Assembly (NCBI GenBank): GCA_905160935.1
Contig: CAJHZI010000202.1
Span: 339,501 to 403,500 of the forward strand
DNA from: Enchytraeus crypticus
Taxonomy: Eukaryota; Annelida; Clitellata; Enchytraeida; Enchytraeidae
DNA length: 64,000 nucleotides
Direction of reading: 5' to 3'
Below are positions 10,803 through 22,210 of the stretch, piece after piece. The stretch's first letter is position 1. Each line of letters starts with the position of its first letter. Position numbers and translations under genes: made by a program. A model generated the notes under the pieces. The model was not told the origin of the DNA. It did no database searches and was given only the letters and a program-made list of their open reading frames with translations.

Positions 10803-12500
10803 ACAATCTTATTAACATAACATTACAGAGTCGGAAGCAATTATAGGCTTGTTTAAGAGTTTATTTATTACTTAGCTTATTTATTACTTAGATTCTGATA
10901 ATGCTTTTTTAATTTTATTTGTTACACGTTCATTGATGTGATTACTCTGTGATTTTGTGAAATAAAGAATTATTTTCTTTCTTTATTTCTTGCACAAGTT
11001 TATATATAAATATTTATTTATTTATTTATTATGACCGTCTTTCTGACGGTTGTTTTATTTGTTTTTCTGTAGCTGTAATTTAATACAGTCTTTTGGCACT
11101 CCCTTCCCAGAAGGATATGCCTTATCCACACCTTAATGTAGCCTATAGCTTGGGAATAATATGACTTTTGAGTTGGTTTCACGTTGCCTTCCTCAAAAAG
11201 CTATACTAGATGTTGCTAACGTTGAACTGATGTACATAATCGCAGTGTTTGTTCCAATATACAGATGACAAAACTGTTCGGTGGTCCTGAAAACTGTCAA
11301 ACCGCTTTCAAGAAAGAGATCAAAATGCAAAATCTAAATAAATAAAAAAATCTCAAATCATACATTTAAGCAACAAAAGTGCATCCTGGTGCGGCAACTT
11401 ATCAAACAGTTCTTCGAATTGTTAAATAAAACCTGCGATCTCTTTAATCCCAAGCATCATTTTACCTCTCGTATTTAGATGTAGGCTAAGTTAAATTATT
11501 AAAACATTGTGCAATTATTTTTTCACACGGCGGCACCTGCAGATTACACTTTTTCTATGAGTGATGGGGAGGGAGGAGGATTTGGTTTAGAGTTAAGGTA
11601 AATAGCTGTAAGTTAGGAGTGATATATTCCACGTAGGATCTACTATCGGCTGCGGTGCCTATCAAACATCTGTACGTATTTTAGTACGCTATTTTATTTA
11701 TTTTTATTTTTATTTATTTATTTATTTATTTTTATTGTATTTTAGTAGGCTATAGGTTGAGCATATGCTACTTAATTTACCAAATTTGATAATCTCCGTC
11801 TAATCTCAAACTCTTTACATTTCTTTAAATATAAAAATAATTTTCTCTAATTATAATATCATTCATGATATTAATATTACTATTGTTTATAGTACATATA
11901 TTTTCGTTCTATATTCTATTTATATTATAATAATGTATTCTACACAATTATTGTTATATTCTATTAATATTAAATATTAAATACCACTAAATTAAGGTAT
12001 ATTGCTAATATAAATACAATAATAACATGTCATTTATGTTGGCACTGAAATTTGTATTTCTATTAAGTTTTATTGTAGATGAAATAGGCAGTAGTATCTT
12101 TTACCTTTTTCACACGAAAACTTTGCACACAGAAAAATTATTTATTTGCTAAATTGAAGAGAAGCTCCGACCTAATATTGACAGCGGCAATAGCAGAACA
12201 GTTTTAACGTCAAACAGTTAAATAGAAAATCTTTTATTGAAAGAGAAGAGTCAAATATAAAGGTGTTTTTAAATCTGCCAGACTCAAGTTGTCTGAGAAA
12301 GTTGTCTCAGATTTGTGCAGCGATTGATAAGAGATGATTTTTATGAAAGAGTTTTATGAATGAAAGAAAGATTAACAATACAGTTTATTCAAATACTACG
12401 TCAAATCTGCGGCTTGATAATGACCAATACAAATCAGAGAAATTAAAACCGCCCGCCCGCTACTGTAAACTGATAAAATATAGGACACTATGATTCTCTA
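10803..12500. other. no gene; one repeat fragment
   Basis: AT-rich. 11100-11205 is a fragment of the family at 832 (GCCTATAGCTTGGGAA, then GTTGCCTTCCTCA). (TTTA)n lies near 11010 and 11690-11740. The remainder, 11221-12500, shows nothing I recognise. Confidence 0.45.
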
Positions 12501-12504
12501 AAAC

Positions 12505-12529
12505 CTCTCTCTCTCTCTCTCCTCTCTCT

Positions 12530-12567
<38 letters not shown>
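12505..12567. repeat. (CT)n microsatellite
   Basis: CT repeats followed by a short GTGTGTATGTGTTT stretch. Confidence 0.95.
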
Positions 12568-12572
<5 letters not shown>

Positions 12573-12639
12573 ATGTGTTTGTTTGCGTGTCTGTATATTA
12601 AGTATAACTAGTACATCATCTATCAAATAACATTTCAAG

Positions 12640-12910
12640 GCACAATGAATCAATGAATCAATCAATGAAACAATCAATCAATCAATAAGAATTTAACGTC
12701 CGGTTCCTCGCCATTAGGTAATGTCAGAGACGTCTCTACTTCCAGTCCACAGTCAGTTTTTTACTATTCTCGCTCCTAAAAGAGCACACATAGGTTTAGA
12801 ATTTGTTTCTCTACTAAAGGCTGTGCCAGACCAAACTCAAGCTTAGCTTAATTAAAATATTTTCTCTCAGATACCTTTTCGTTGCCTTCTAGGGTTACCT
12901 TAGAATATCT
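12640..12910 (+). mobile_element. SINE fragment beside (CAAT)n, plus repeat fragment
   Basis: (CAAT)n at 12650-12690 runs into AATTTAACGTCCGGTTCCTC and GGTAATGTCAGAGACGTC, then into pieces of the family at 832 (AAGAGCACACATAG, GTTGCCTTCTAGGG). The CAAT-to-TTAACGTCCGG junction recurs at 27120 and 52405. Confidence 0.6.
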
Positions 12911-13384
12911 TCCAGTAGACGAGTAATAAATCAAAACACATAATAGCCAGCATAGCGATTTTTCAGATAACATACTTAATCATATAGCTTAAATTAACTT
13001 ATTTATTTTTTTAGGGTGAATGAAACGTTTACTAATTCTTACATATTTACAAAGTTTACAGGGTTTATAAAATATTCTACATTGTTTGCTTCTGTAAGTG
13101 ATTTCAATTGCAAATTTGATACGGAGCTACTGAAATAAAAGTAAACTTCCTACCTCTTTTTAATGCACACCCGCATAATAATTAGCGTTCAAATATTATT
13201 TGTTTTGAGTTCATCTTACTTTTGAGTAACCTTGACTTGACAGAACCCGTTTAGCTTGTGTGTTCCATTAAAACGGAATTTGCACAGCATTATACACAGA
13301 ATGAAGTAGGTTATTTCTAAACATTGAGTCATGTTCGCTCGCACTGCGTAATAATGAAAAATTAAGAATTCTTAGTTGTAATTA
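12911..13384. other. no gene recognised
   Basis: AT-rich. Nothing recognised on either strand. Confidence 0.4.
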
Positions 13385-13515
13385 ATAGCAATTAGAGTGC
13401 TACTGTCGTCCATGACAACATCGAGTACAATCGAGACAAATCCAAGCCGGTGTGCAAAAAGAAGGTCCAAAACGGTGCAAAATCCAAAATCCACAAAATC
13501 AGTCCAAAGATAAGT
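13385..13515 (-). mobile_element. hairpin-ended repeat, minus strand
   Basis: The minus strand ends in CTCGATGTTGTCATGGACGA-CAGTAGCACTCT, preceded by TTTTGGACCTTCTTTTTGC. The same 3' end is seen at 19370, 39690, 53990, 54110 and 56550. It begins here with GGACTGATTTTGTGGATTTT. Confidence 0.7.
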
Positions 13516-13829
13516 CCAAATTAGAATTCTAAATGAAATAAATAAATAAAGTAAAAAGAATTAAATTATACTGCAGAATTCTAAATTAGAAATCAAGAAC
13601 TAGAATTAGATTTTCATAGATAACAGTCGCACAAGTGAACATAGATAGGTTTAGTCGAATATTGTTTTTGATAGATTTTATCTTCTTAAATAAATAAACT
13701 CACTTTCAAATACAATAAAATCATTTTATTGCAGACACTTACAGGTTCATGTAACAAAGAATAACAGTGTTTTCTTTGAGATTAAGAAATGACATTTAAT
13801 GTTAATGTATAAAATAGCGTGTAAGCTAT

Positions 13830-13979
13830 TCTCCCTCTATCTATCTATCTCTCTCTCTCTCTCTCTTTCTCCCTCTCTATTTCTCTCTCTCTCTCTTTCT
13901 CCCTCTCTATCTCTCTCTCTCTTTCTCCCTCTCTATCTCTCTCTCTTTTTCTATCTTTCTCTCTCTCTCTCTCTCTCTC

Positions 13980-14015
<36 letters not shown>

Positions 14016-14023
14016 GCTATCTA
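13830..14023. repeat. (CT)n microsatellite with TCCCTCTCTAT units
   Basis: CT repeats containing a longer unit, CTTTCTCCCTCTCTATCTCT, repeated about three times. Confidence 0.95.
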
Positions 14024-14246
14024 CGGTCAATTCAGAAAATACGACTGATTTAGTTGCCTCTTAGCACACGACCTCGTAGTCTCAATCTATTCTAGAGTAT
14101 TCCACATTTGGACAAATTTTTATTTTCATATCTTGATGGTGAAGCTCCGTTCATAAACTTTTAAGCTAGAAGTAAATGTTGCAAAACAAATGACAACACA
14201 AAACCTTTAAAGCTATTATATTGCAAGCTAGATATATAGGCCATAA

Positions 14247-14251
14247 TATAT

Positions 14252-14317
<66 letters not shown>

Positions 14318-14318
14318 G
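14247..14318. repeat. (AT)n microsatellite
   Basis: About 35 AT dinucleotides beside a 32-bp minisatellite. Confidence 0.96.
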
Positions 14319-14334
14319 ATGGCACTATCAGATA

Positions 14335-14512
14335 TATAGACGTACAGGTATGTACCACATAACCCAGTACTATCAGATATAGAGTACCACATAACCCAGT
14401 ACTATCAGATATAGAGTACCACATAACCCAGTACTATCAGATATAGAGTACCACATAACCCAGTACTATCAGATATAGAGTACCACATAACCCAGTACTA
14501 TCAGATATATCA
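14335..14512. repeat. 32-bp minisatellite, about 5 copies
   Basis: Unit formed by ACATAACCCAGTAC and TATCAGATATAGAGTACC. The copies are nearly identical. Confidence 0.93.
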
Positions 14513-14654
14513 TGCTCGACAAAACCCAGTATTGTTCTACTCAATGACGTACTGTTGCATTATTATTACTCTTGGTGTATATTTTATTGCCCTTTATATT
14601 ATTTAGGTTGAAAATATAGGCCCAGGTTCAATTACACCTACTTTGGCTCATAAG

Positions 14655-14666
14655 TCCAAGAAAGAA

Positions 14667-14728
<62 letters not shown>

Positions 14729-14820
14729 CGAAAGAAAGAAAGAGAGATTGAGAAAGAGAGAGAGACAGAGACAAAGAGAGAAAGAGAAAGAGAGAAAGAG
14801 AGACAGAGAGAGAGAGAGTT
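14655..14820. repeat. (GA)n microsatellite
   Basis: GA repeats with AAAGA and ACAGA variants. The frames on both strands are repeat artefacts. Confidence 0.95.
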
Positions 14821-15096
14821 CGCCGGCAAACAAAAAGGTTGACACTGTTATTGTAAACTTTCAAGACTTGATCTGTATTTGTTCAGTATTTAACATCCGA
14901 ACGACAAAAGCAAACTTTTATCTTCAATCCACTGACTTCTGTGCATCCATTCATAAAAGCTTCAGGCTGTAAAACTTTTAAAGAGTTTCAATGAGTTTTA
15001 GAAATATATTTTAAACTAAAACATTTATGACTAAACTTCGTTTGTCTTATTAGATGGCGATGCGTCGGAGCGTAATTGAGATTAAATCCTCTTAAT

Positions 15097-15190
15097 GGGT
15101 TAAAAGCTGATAAAGCTAAGGTTAACGTCAGTTTCCTCACTCGAAAGCGATGTCAATGACGGGAAAATTCAGGATTTGAACCCCGCACTG
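15097..15190 (-). mobile_element. SINE-1, truncated copy
   Basis: From AGCTGATAAAGCTAAGG through GTCAGTTTCCTCACTCGAAA to TTTGAACCCCGCACTG. The tRNA-like head beyond box B is missing and an AATTTAT repeat follows directly. Confidence 0.8.
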
Positions 15191-15194
15191 CAAT

Positions 15195-15545
15195 ATTTTT
15201 TATTTATAATTTATAATTTAATAAAAGTATAATTTATAAGAAGTTTATGTTTTATAAGTGATTTGTAAGTTTTTTTATATAATTTATAAGCATAATTTAT
15301 AATTTATAATTTATAATTTATAATTTATAATTTATAATTTATAATTTATAATTTATAATTTATAATTTATAATTTATAATTTATAATTTATAATTTATAA
15401 TTTATAATTTATAATTTATAATTTATAATTTATAATTTATAATTTATAACTTATAATTTATAATTTATAATTTATAATTTAATGTAATTTATTTAGAATT
15501 TAGAATTTTTTATAAGTATAATTTATAAGTAATTTATTATTTGTA
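15195..15545. repeat. 7-bp AATTTAT minisatellite
   Basis: A core of about 25 nearly perfect AATTTAT heptamers (15297-15482) with degenerate flanks containing TTTATAAGT. Confidence 0.95.
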
Positions 15546-15880
15546 AGTCTTTACCAAGCCTATTAATGAAGCCTCTCGCCTGAAAAATATTTCAGCTGAG
15601 TCAGTTTTCCATTGCCTTCCTCGGCAGCAACTTAATCACCTAGTTCAAGCGACGTGTGCAGTTTACGGATCGTCTGTTCTTAAGTTAAATTGATATAACT
15701 TGCTTATAACAATAATAGTAAAGGTTGAACGTACGTTTCCTCATCCAAGGATGATGTCAGGGACGTCCCCAACAGCACACTTCACTACAGATAAATTCAC
15801 CCAGATCAATCTGCAAAGGAAATGTGCTGAGGAGAAGTAAGGTCCTAAACGAAAGCCGGTCTGGTGATCAAAATTGATTA
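15546..15880 (+). mobile_element. two SINE-like fragments
   Basis: 15561-15680 carries pieces of the family at 832 (TTTCAGCTGAGTC, CATTGCCTTCCTC). 15725-15880 has GTTTCCTCATCCAAGGATGA-TGTCAGGGACGTCC, then GTGCTGAGGAGAAGTAAGG and TCCTAAACG. The same order recurs at 34095-34250. Confidence 0.65.
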
Positions 15881-16555
15881 GGGTAGATTGATTATGTCTA
15901 CGGAGGGAAAAGGTATATAAAGTGATGGAAAATTGTGAAATAATTATTGAGAGTACACTTACCTTAATTTGCAGGGAAGCTGTTGAATGATGAGGGATAT
16001 TTCTGTACTATCGATGCACAGCTCTACTTTGATATGATCATCAACAGAGGAATTTAAGACTTTAGGGCTCTATTACTACTCGAGCTATATGGTATAACGC
16101 AGCAGCGTAATATCGCTGTAAAAAGTCTCGACTATATTTTTTCTATTCAGAAATATTCTATTATATTTCGCTTAAATGTTCACGAAACTAACTTAACATA
16201 CCAGTTTCTTATCAAATCAAAGAACACTTCTGTGCTAGTGTTATGTCTAGATTTTATTACAATAAAACTGATTTACTTTGAAGTAATGTTACTGATTTTA
16301 CGAGTGATTGCTCTTTTATAGAAGATTTAATTGACACACTTTCGACCTCAAACAGGTGGAGGAGTGAAAAGTTAATTAGCTGACAGGTTTTGATGACGAC
16401 GATGACAGACTCAACATCTTGTCGTGTTATTGTTGAGTCAATAAAGTTAATTGAATATTGATTATGAGAAAAACACTCGCCGGCTACCCTCGATATAAAA
16501 ACATCTGACCAACGTCGATACTGCTGAACACTCAAGTGTTCTAAACTACAAGCTG
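15881..16555. other. no gene recognised
   Basis: AT-rich. Frames present are short and unlike known proteins. Confidence 0.4.
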
Positions 16556-16790
16556 ACTTGTAGTTAAGACCAAATCTCTGAGACCAAGACCAAGACCAGA
16601 CTCTTCCAGACCAAGGTCAGGACCAAGACCAAATATCAGAGACCAAATATCAAAGACAAGACCAAGACCAAAACCTTCCAGACCATGGTTAAGAAAAAGG
16701 CCAGATCCATTGAGATCAAAAACTAAGACCAAAACCAGACCTTAGAGATCGAGAACAAGGCCAAGACAGACAGCAAGCTCCAAGTAGTGT
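16556..16790. repeat. imperfect ACCAAGACC repeats
   Basis: Loose repeats of GACCAAGACCA and GACCAAATATCAGA. They create a Gly/Leu-rich minus-strand frame that I do not accept as coding. Confidence 0.7.
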
Positions 16791-16899
16791 TTAAATGAGG
16801 TGGTAGACCTAAACTAAGGCCTAATGAGGCCTAAACTAAGTCAAAAAAAGTTCTGCAAGAGTTGGTTACATCGAGGGAGTTACGGATTGCACAAATACT

Positions 16900-17040
16900 G
16901 AAACAACACTGCCTACTTACTAGGCCATATTAACATAGACTATATGATAAACTATGTTAACTTAACCTACTTTATAGGCCATATTAACATAGTCTACTTG
17001 ATAGGCTATGTTTACAAAGCCTACTTGATAGGCCTAAATA
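16900..17040. repeat. imperfect repeats with TAGGCCATATTAACATAG
   Basis: Three diverged units built from CTACTTGATAGGC and ATATTAACATAG. Confidence 0.65.
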
Positions 17041-17477
17041 TTACATATTTGAAAGTTATTAGTGCCGCTTACTAGGATGCTAACGGCTTCTTAGAGAATA
17101 TAGGTCGATATATTATACATATTGCCGGTTGACATTTATTCAATTGATTTGTCCAAAGCTGCGTAAGATTTCAAAATTTGTACTCAATTCGTCTGTTGAC
17201 TTTACTTTGTAGAGTTTCATCCTTCGACGTTAGCTCTCTGTGTGTGTGTGTAAGTGTGTGTATGTTTGTATGCGTGTTAGTGTGTATGTGTGTATGGGTG
17301 CGTGTGTGTGTGTATGTGTGCGTGTGTGCATGTGCGAGTGTGTGTGTGTTTGTGTTTCGTGATCATTAAACTTTCATATAAATTCTACAGATTTATTGAG
17401 CAGTATATTTATTGGGCCTTTGCCGTAGGATTATGTTTCGTCAAATGTAATGATTAATCGTGAGTAATTTAAACTCT
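17041..17477. repeat. (GT)n-rich stretch at 17235-17360; flanks unassigned
   Basis: TGTGTG runs mixed with GTATG and GCGTG. The frame over it is rich in Val and Cys and is not believed. Confidence 0.85.
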
Positions 17478-17479
17478 CT

Positions 17480-17608
17480 AAAAGCTGGTAAAGCTATTTT
17501 TAACGTCAGTTTCCTTAATGTCAGTGACGGGCGAGCCCAGGATTTGAATCCCGCAAATACTGATCCGCGGTCGAATATCTTACCGACATAGCCACTGGCT
17601 CCAGCCGT
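17480..17608 (-). mobile_element. SINE-1 copy
   Basis: Full order on the minus strand, from GGCTGGAGCCAGTGGCTATG to the GTTAA end. CACTCGAAAGCGA is deleted after TTTCCT. Confidence 0.85.
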
Positions 17609-17629
17609 ATTATTCGTACATACATGAAT

Positions 17630-17890
17630 ACAAGGTACATATTCATAAGCTCGAATATTTCTTCACGCTCTATATAGAGCACTCCATTGATCAACAAGTT
17701 AATCCATTTACAACAGGGTGTGCCTTGCCCATATCTTATTTAGCCTAGAGCTTTGGAAAAAATTCAGTTTCTGAGGTGGTTTTCTGCTGCCTTCCTCTGA
17801 TTATCAGAATATGCTACTGCGACTCCTACGACACTTGCAGCTAACGGTTGGTCTATTCTTCAGGGTCCCGGACACAACACCAGAATTTAC
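17630..17890 (+). mobile_element. dispersed repeat, longest copy of the family at 832
   Basis: Contains CTATATAGAGCACTCCATTG, CAACAAGTTAATCC, TAGCCTAGAGCTTTGG, TGCTGCCTTCCTC, GACACTTGCAGCTAACGG and finally CCCGGACACAACAC. This fixes the order of blocks that appear singly elsewhere. Confidence 0.7.
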
Positions 17891-18734
17891 CTGTAGAACA
17901 GGGTAGGCCTACATAAAACATGGCCGCTCATGTAAAAAATTAAGAAGTGGTGTAATATTGTAAATCTAATGAAACTAAAAATAAAAGTATTGCGGAGTTT
18001 TCAGATTTTATATTTAAGTCAAAAATTCATTTACATATTCGGCAGTATAACAGACATGATTAATGACATCCATTCACAGATTGGGGTTGATGACTTAGAA
18101 AAGAAAACACCTTTTCGGTTTTTTAGCGGCACACCATGAGTTTACCTTAAGTGAGGGAGAATATCTATGTTTAGCCGAATACTGAGTCGTCATACCTCGT
18201 CATATACCATCTTACTCTTCTCTCGTCAAACCCCAGCCTTTGTTGTGAAGATCTTTCTAAACATGCCGTTTATCATTTTGACGTCTGAATCGGGCTGTAT
18301 ATACATAATACCGTATGATGCTCGTGCAGTCTTTGAATGCACACAATCAACTGTACCACTGAAGTGTGACCAATAAATGTGCCTCTCCATTGTGGGAATC
18401 TATTGTGGCCATCTTGAACCTGTCAGGTTTCTCGATACAATAGAACAGTACAAGATACAATAGAAGGCAGTGCATTGCACTACAATAAATCAATATCGCT
18501 AGATAGGGTGCGTCCTTTACCTATTGAAACATTAGTAACAGTCGATTAATGGATATCTGAGAAAGATTTCATGACTTCAAGTCCTTTCTGTTTACTCATC
18601 TGAAAACCACAATAACTGCAAGTATTCGTTGTATAATCTTCATGATTTACATAAATTCAAGGGAAGAACACTCCTAGTGCAAAGTCATCAATCCAACCAC
18701 TACCCCTACACTAACAATATTTCAGTCTTAACAA
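17891..18734. other. no gene recognised
   Basis: A frame at 18167-18376 overlaps a repeat shared with 6560-6640 (CACACAATCAACTG), so I do not call it. The rest is AT-rich. Confidence 0.4.
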
Positions 18735-18739
18735 TAATA

Positions 18740-19020
18740 CTATCACTCAACTGACTCTAACATTATAACCCGTCTGACTCTAACATTATAGCCCACCTGA
18801 CTCTAACATTATAACCCACCTGACTCTAACATTATAGCCCACCTGACTCTAACATTATAGCCCACCTGACTCTAACATTATAACCCACCTGACACTAACA
18901 TTATAACAAACCTGACTCTAACATTATAACCCACCTGACTCTAACATTATAACAAACCTGACCCTAACAATATAACCCACCTGACCCTAACAATATAACC
19001 CATCTGTTCCTAACATTTTT
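18740..19020. repeat. 23-bp minisatellite, about 11 copies
   Basis: Unit ACCTGACTCTAACATTATA-GCCC with A/G and C/A variants. The copies at the right end are the most diverged. Confidence 0.93.
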
Positions 19021-19368
19021 ACGCATTGTAACCTACTTAAAACCCTAAATCTAAACTTAAAACCATTATCATTCACCTTATCTCTAATCTAACAGCCATT
19101 ATCACCCAACCAAATCCATATCTAAGCTAACAACCACTATCACAAACACTATCGTAAAAATGATAAAAATAGGAAAACAATGAACATTAAATTTGCGAAG
19201 TCGAAATCGTGCACCTATCAAAAGTAATGCAGTGATAAGTTGATATACATGTATATAATTTGGCTCAAAGATTAATTTCCAGTGTCTATTTATAACATAA
19301 TATAAACTTGTACTTACCTAATCACCATCTTATTATAATTTATTTTACGTTTAATATATTTTCTGAAT
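19021..19368. other. no gene recognised
   Basis: Diverged continuation of the minisatellite to about 19150, then AT-rich DNA. Confidence 0.4.
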
Positions 19369-19369
19369 T

Positions 19370-19470
19370 TTCTATTGGCTCCTTATTCGACCTCCTCTTT
19401 GCTCATCTGCTTGATTTGTCTCAACAGTGCTCGATGCTTTCATGGACGACAGTAGCACTGTAACTATTGT
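19370..19470 (+). mobile_element. hairpin-ended repeat copy
   Basis: CGACCTCCTCTTTGCTCATC, then AGTGCTCGATGCTTTCATGG and ACGACAGTAGCACTG. The 3' stem-loop (AGTGCT paired with AGCACT) is intact. Confidence 0.7.
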
Positions 19471-19568
19471 TAGGTTATGTTATGTGCAACATGAAAAATA
19501 CGAGTATTACATGTACGTACATTACAGTACAGTACACGTGTACTATAATATACTACATATTATAAATA

Positions 19569-19571
<3 letters not shown>

Positions 19572-19625
<54 letters not shown>

Positions 19626-19645
19626 TGTATATATATATATATCGT
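19572..19645. repeat. (AT)n microsatellite
   Basis: AT repeat with one GCATGTAT interruption, directly against the end of a LINE fragment. Confidence 0.95.
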
Positions 19646-19649
19646 AGTG

Positions 19650-20090
19650 AACTGCCTACTGGCAGGTCCATGGTATATAACGACTCCACTCTTCTCTGTC
19701 TTCCGCTTTCCTAATCATGTTCACATATGAGTGGATCTTTAAATCTAACATTCCTAATCTCGGCCTGACTCTGCCTCTATTTCCTTCCATTCTGCCTTCT
19801 ATGACATCTTTTAATAGACTTTTTCTCCATAGAATATGTCCTATCCAACTCTTCTTCCTATTTCTTAATACATTTATCAATCGTCTATATGTGCCAACTC
19901 TCTCCAGAACTTCAAAAGTTAGAGTACTGCAGCGTATTTTTCCCAAGATACAGGCTTCTGAAGGCTTTGGTGGGGCACAATCTTTTTCAAATTGATCAAC
20001 CTGTTTCAATATGGAACGCTCTATATGGAGTATGACAGCAGACCCATGATTTTGAATATATCTTTGGGGCCTACCACTTGTTGGCAGAAC
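19650..20090 (-). mobile_element. LINE 3' fragment encoding post-RT region
   Basis: The minus strand holds a 117-codon frame (19656-20009). Its motifs, EVLERVGTYRRLINVLRNRK, SWIGHIL and VIEGRMEGNRGR-RPRLGMLD, are typical of the C-terminal end of non-LTR retrotransposon proteins, after the reverse transcriptase domain. The element ends at CATGGACCTGCCAGTAGGCA next to (AT)n. There is no RT domain, so it is 5'-truncated. A second copy is at 60809-61180. Confidence 0.85.
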
Positions 20091-20094
<4 letters not shown>

Positions 20095-20154
<60 letters not shown>

Positions 20155-20333
20155 CAGACAGACAGACACAGACAGAGGCAGAGACAGAGAGATTGAGAGA
20201 GAGAGAGAGAGAGAAAGAGAGTGAAAGTGAGAGTAAGAGAGAGAGAGAGAGAGAAAGAGAGAGAAGAGAGAGAGAGAGAGAGAGCGAGAGATTGAGAGAT
20301 TGAGAGAGTGATAGAGAGAGAGACAAAAAGATT

Positions 20334-20381
<48 letters not shown>

Positions 20382-20400
20382 GAGAGAGTGAGAGAGAGTA
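20095..20400. repeat. (GA)n tract with CAGA and TTGA variants
   Basis: 300 bp of polypurine. The frames on both strands are artefacts. Confidence 0.95.
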
Positions 20401-20880
20401 GAGTACTATGTCTTAAAAATGAAGTCAGATAAAATTAAGTTTTTCAGACGCTCATATGAAATCTATTCAGCTATTGACCCTCCTTTCATACTGTAAATAG
20501 AAACACCCAGGTGTGGACTATACAATAGAATGAGTGGACCAGAGCAGTGCATCTAAACCTCCATAGAATCTAATGAGTGACTTCTATTCATCAATTAATA
20601 AATAAATAAATTAATTAATTAAACCTCTTCAGACTCTAATGAATCACTCTAAACTTCTAAAACATCTCGTAGGTTTGAAAATTTTGAGAATTGAATCAAC
20701 CGACAACGGCACGTTTTCGTACAAGGCGACTGACGCAGATATGACAGTGAAAAGACTTGTAGCCATGTTAAGTGTTTAGAGCAATTGGTTGTTCATATTC
20801 CAGACGTTAGAGGTCTAGCCACTACACCGAATGTGGCCTTGTACTATTGTACTAGGTTACTTGACCTTCGCGACCCATTT
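20401..20880 (-). mobile_element. decayed repeat related to 17815-17880 and 58200-58260
   Basis: GAATCAACCGACAACGGCAC-GTTTTCGTACAAGGCGACT parallels the reverse complement of 17815-17880 and the plus strand at 58220-58255. A frame of about 50 codons over it looked protein-like, but the repeat relationship argues against coding. Confidence 0.5.
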
Positions 20881-20984
20881 GGCGATGATGTGGCAAGTTG
20901 CGGCAATTAAATATCGAGTTAAAGTTAAATATACAATATAGTGAAATGATCATTTATGATGACATCTCTCTCTCTCTCTCTCTT

Positions 20985-21250
20985 ATTAGTATACACTGCC
21001 TATTGGCAGGTCCATGGTATATAATGCCTCCATTCATCCCTATCTTCGCGGTTTCCTCTTCATGTCCACATACGAGTGAATCTATATATCACGTATAACA
21101 TTCCTTGTTATACCATTATGTTATACCATTGTTCTTGGGGGATTCTGCTTATGACGAGGTGGGTCCCTTATGCCTTCCTCAGCTTCGACTAACATTTACT
21201 GGTCAGGGGCGTCATTACCTGGCGCCCTTGCCCAGTAAATGTTAGTTGAA
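20985..21250 (-). mobile_element. LINE tail piece plus associated repeat
   Basis: ACTGCCTATTGGCAGGTCCA marks the element end, then a short body. 21125-21250 carries GGGGGATTCTGCTTATGACG and CAGCTTCGACTAACATTTAC, also seen at 53810-53900. TTTACTGG and its inverse CCAGTAAA flank 21200-21240. Confidence 0.6.
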
Positions 21251-21284
21251 ACTGACACCTAACGCATCTAATACATCATCTAAC

Positions 21285-21392
21285 ATAGCGTCCGTCTAAC
21301 ACATTATCTAACACATTATCTAACTCATCATCTAACACATCATCTAACACATCATCTAACACATCATCTAACACAAGATAACATCTAACAAA
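21285..21392. repeat. 12-bp ATCTAACACATC minisatellite
   Basis: About seven imperfect units of TAACACATCATC or TAACACATTATC. Confidence 0.85.
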
Positions 21393-21439
21393 TTAAATAT
21401 CGCACAGTTAAGTCAACAACTTAGTCAATCATCCAATCA

Positions 21440-21578
21440 CGAGTTCAGAGAACTCCGAGATTTTATTACTTTCTGATCAGCTCTACCGGGAATTGATCCC
21501 AGGACCTCAGGAACAACTGTGCAAAGCTTCACGCTGTTACCTATAGCGCTACGCACTTAGCTATTTAGACATTCGTTA
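21440..21578 (-). mobile_element. tRNA-derived SINE (GCGCAATGG family), diverged
   Basis: The minus strand has ATAGGTAACAGCGTG, TCCTGAGGTCCTGGGATC and TGATCAGAAAGTAATAAAAT in the order of the cleaner copies at 29338-29515, 50425-50600 and 51160-51345. Confidence 0.65.
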
Positions 21579-21629
21579 TGGTGTAGAGACGCCATCTCTT
21601 CAGTGTCTTCTTTGCTACCACATATTAAG

Positions 21630-21758
21630 GTAAAGCTAGTGTAGACGTCAGTTTCCTCACTCGAAAGCGATGTCAGTGACGAGCGAGCCCAGGATTTGAA
21701 CCCAGCACATACTGATCCGCGATCGAATATCTTACCGACACGCCACTGCCTCCAACCA
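21630..21758 (-). mobile_element. SINE-1 copy
   Basis: Full order on the minus strand, head GGTTGGAGGCAGTGGCG, box B GTGCTGGGTTCAAATCC, end TGACGTCTAC. Confidence 0.85.
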
Positions 21759-21866
21759 GTACGTTCAATTGCGTTAAATAAATGCATAATTTAAATCGTC
21801 TATCTGCGCTAGTTCTAGAGTATGCGTAGCAAAAGCATTAGGCTACTAAGCTTGAACTAGACGTCG

Positions 21867-21945
21867 TCTTAACGGTAGCTCGAGTATGTCGATACGCTTT
21901 GAAGGGAATCCATGTGCTTCTGAACCTAACGTTAAACATACTAAA
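21867..21945 (+). mobile_element. GAACCTTGACGTTAAAC repeat family copy
   Basis: ACGGTAGCTCGAGTATGTCG, then TGTGCTTCTGAACCTAACGT and TAAACATA. Matches 36483 and 61648. Confidence 0.7.
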
Positions 21946-22077
21946 ACTCATCAAGGTAATTGAAGTAACGCTAAGCCCAGTAAAGCTAAGATCGACAATT
22001 AGAGGTTCATCTGAAAACAGCGGATCGTAAAATTTCAATTGTAAGTCATAGGTTCAAGTCTATATTAGTTTTACCGG

Positions 22078-22210
22078 GGTGAGACGGTGGCTTGTTGGCA
22101 AGTTGTTCGACAGCGGATCAGTAGATGTAGGATTACAATTCAAGCTCTTTCCGTCACTGACCTGCTATCGAGAAGGAAACTGACGTTAATCTTGGCTTTA
22201 GCTTTAGTCC
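22078..22210 (+). mobile_element. SINE-1-like, diverged copy
   Basis: GCGGATCAGTAGATGTAGGA, a damaged box B (TTACAATTCAAGC), then CCGTCACTGACC and GAAACTGACGTTAATC. The head differs from the other copies. Confidence 0.7.

Noticed and set aside
18167..18376. 69-codon frame
   Set aside because: Overlaps a dispersed repeat shared with 6560-6640; no family signature.
20640..20790. About 50-codon frame with IESTDNGTFSYKATDADMTV
   Set aside because: Looks protein-like but matches repeat copies at 17815 and 58200 in nucleotide sequence.
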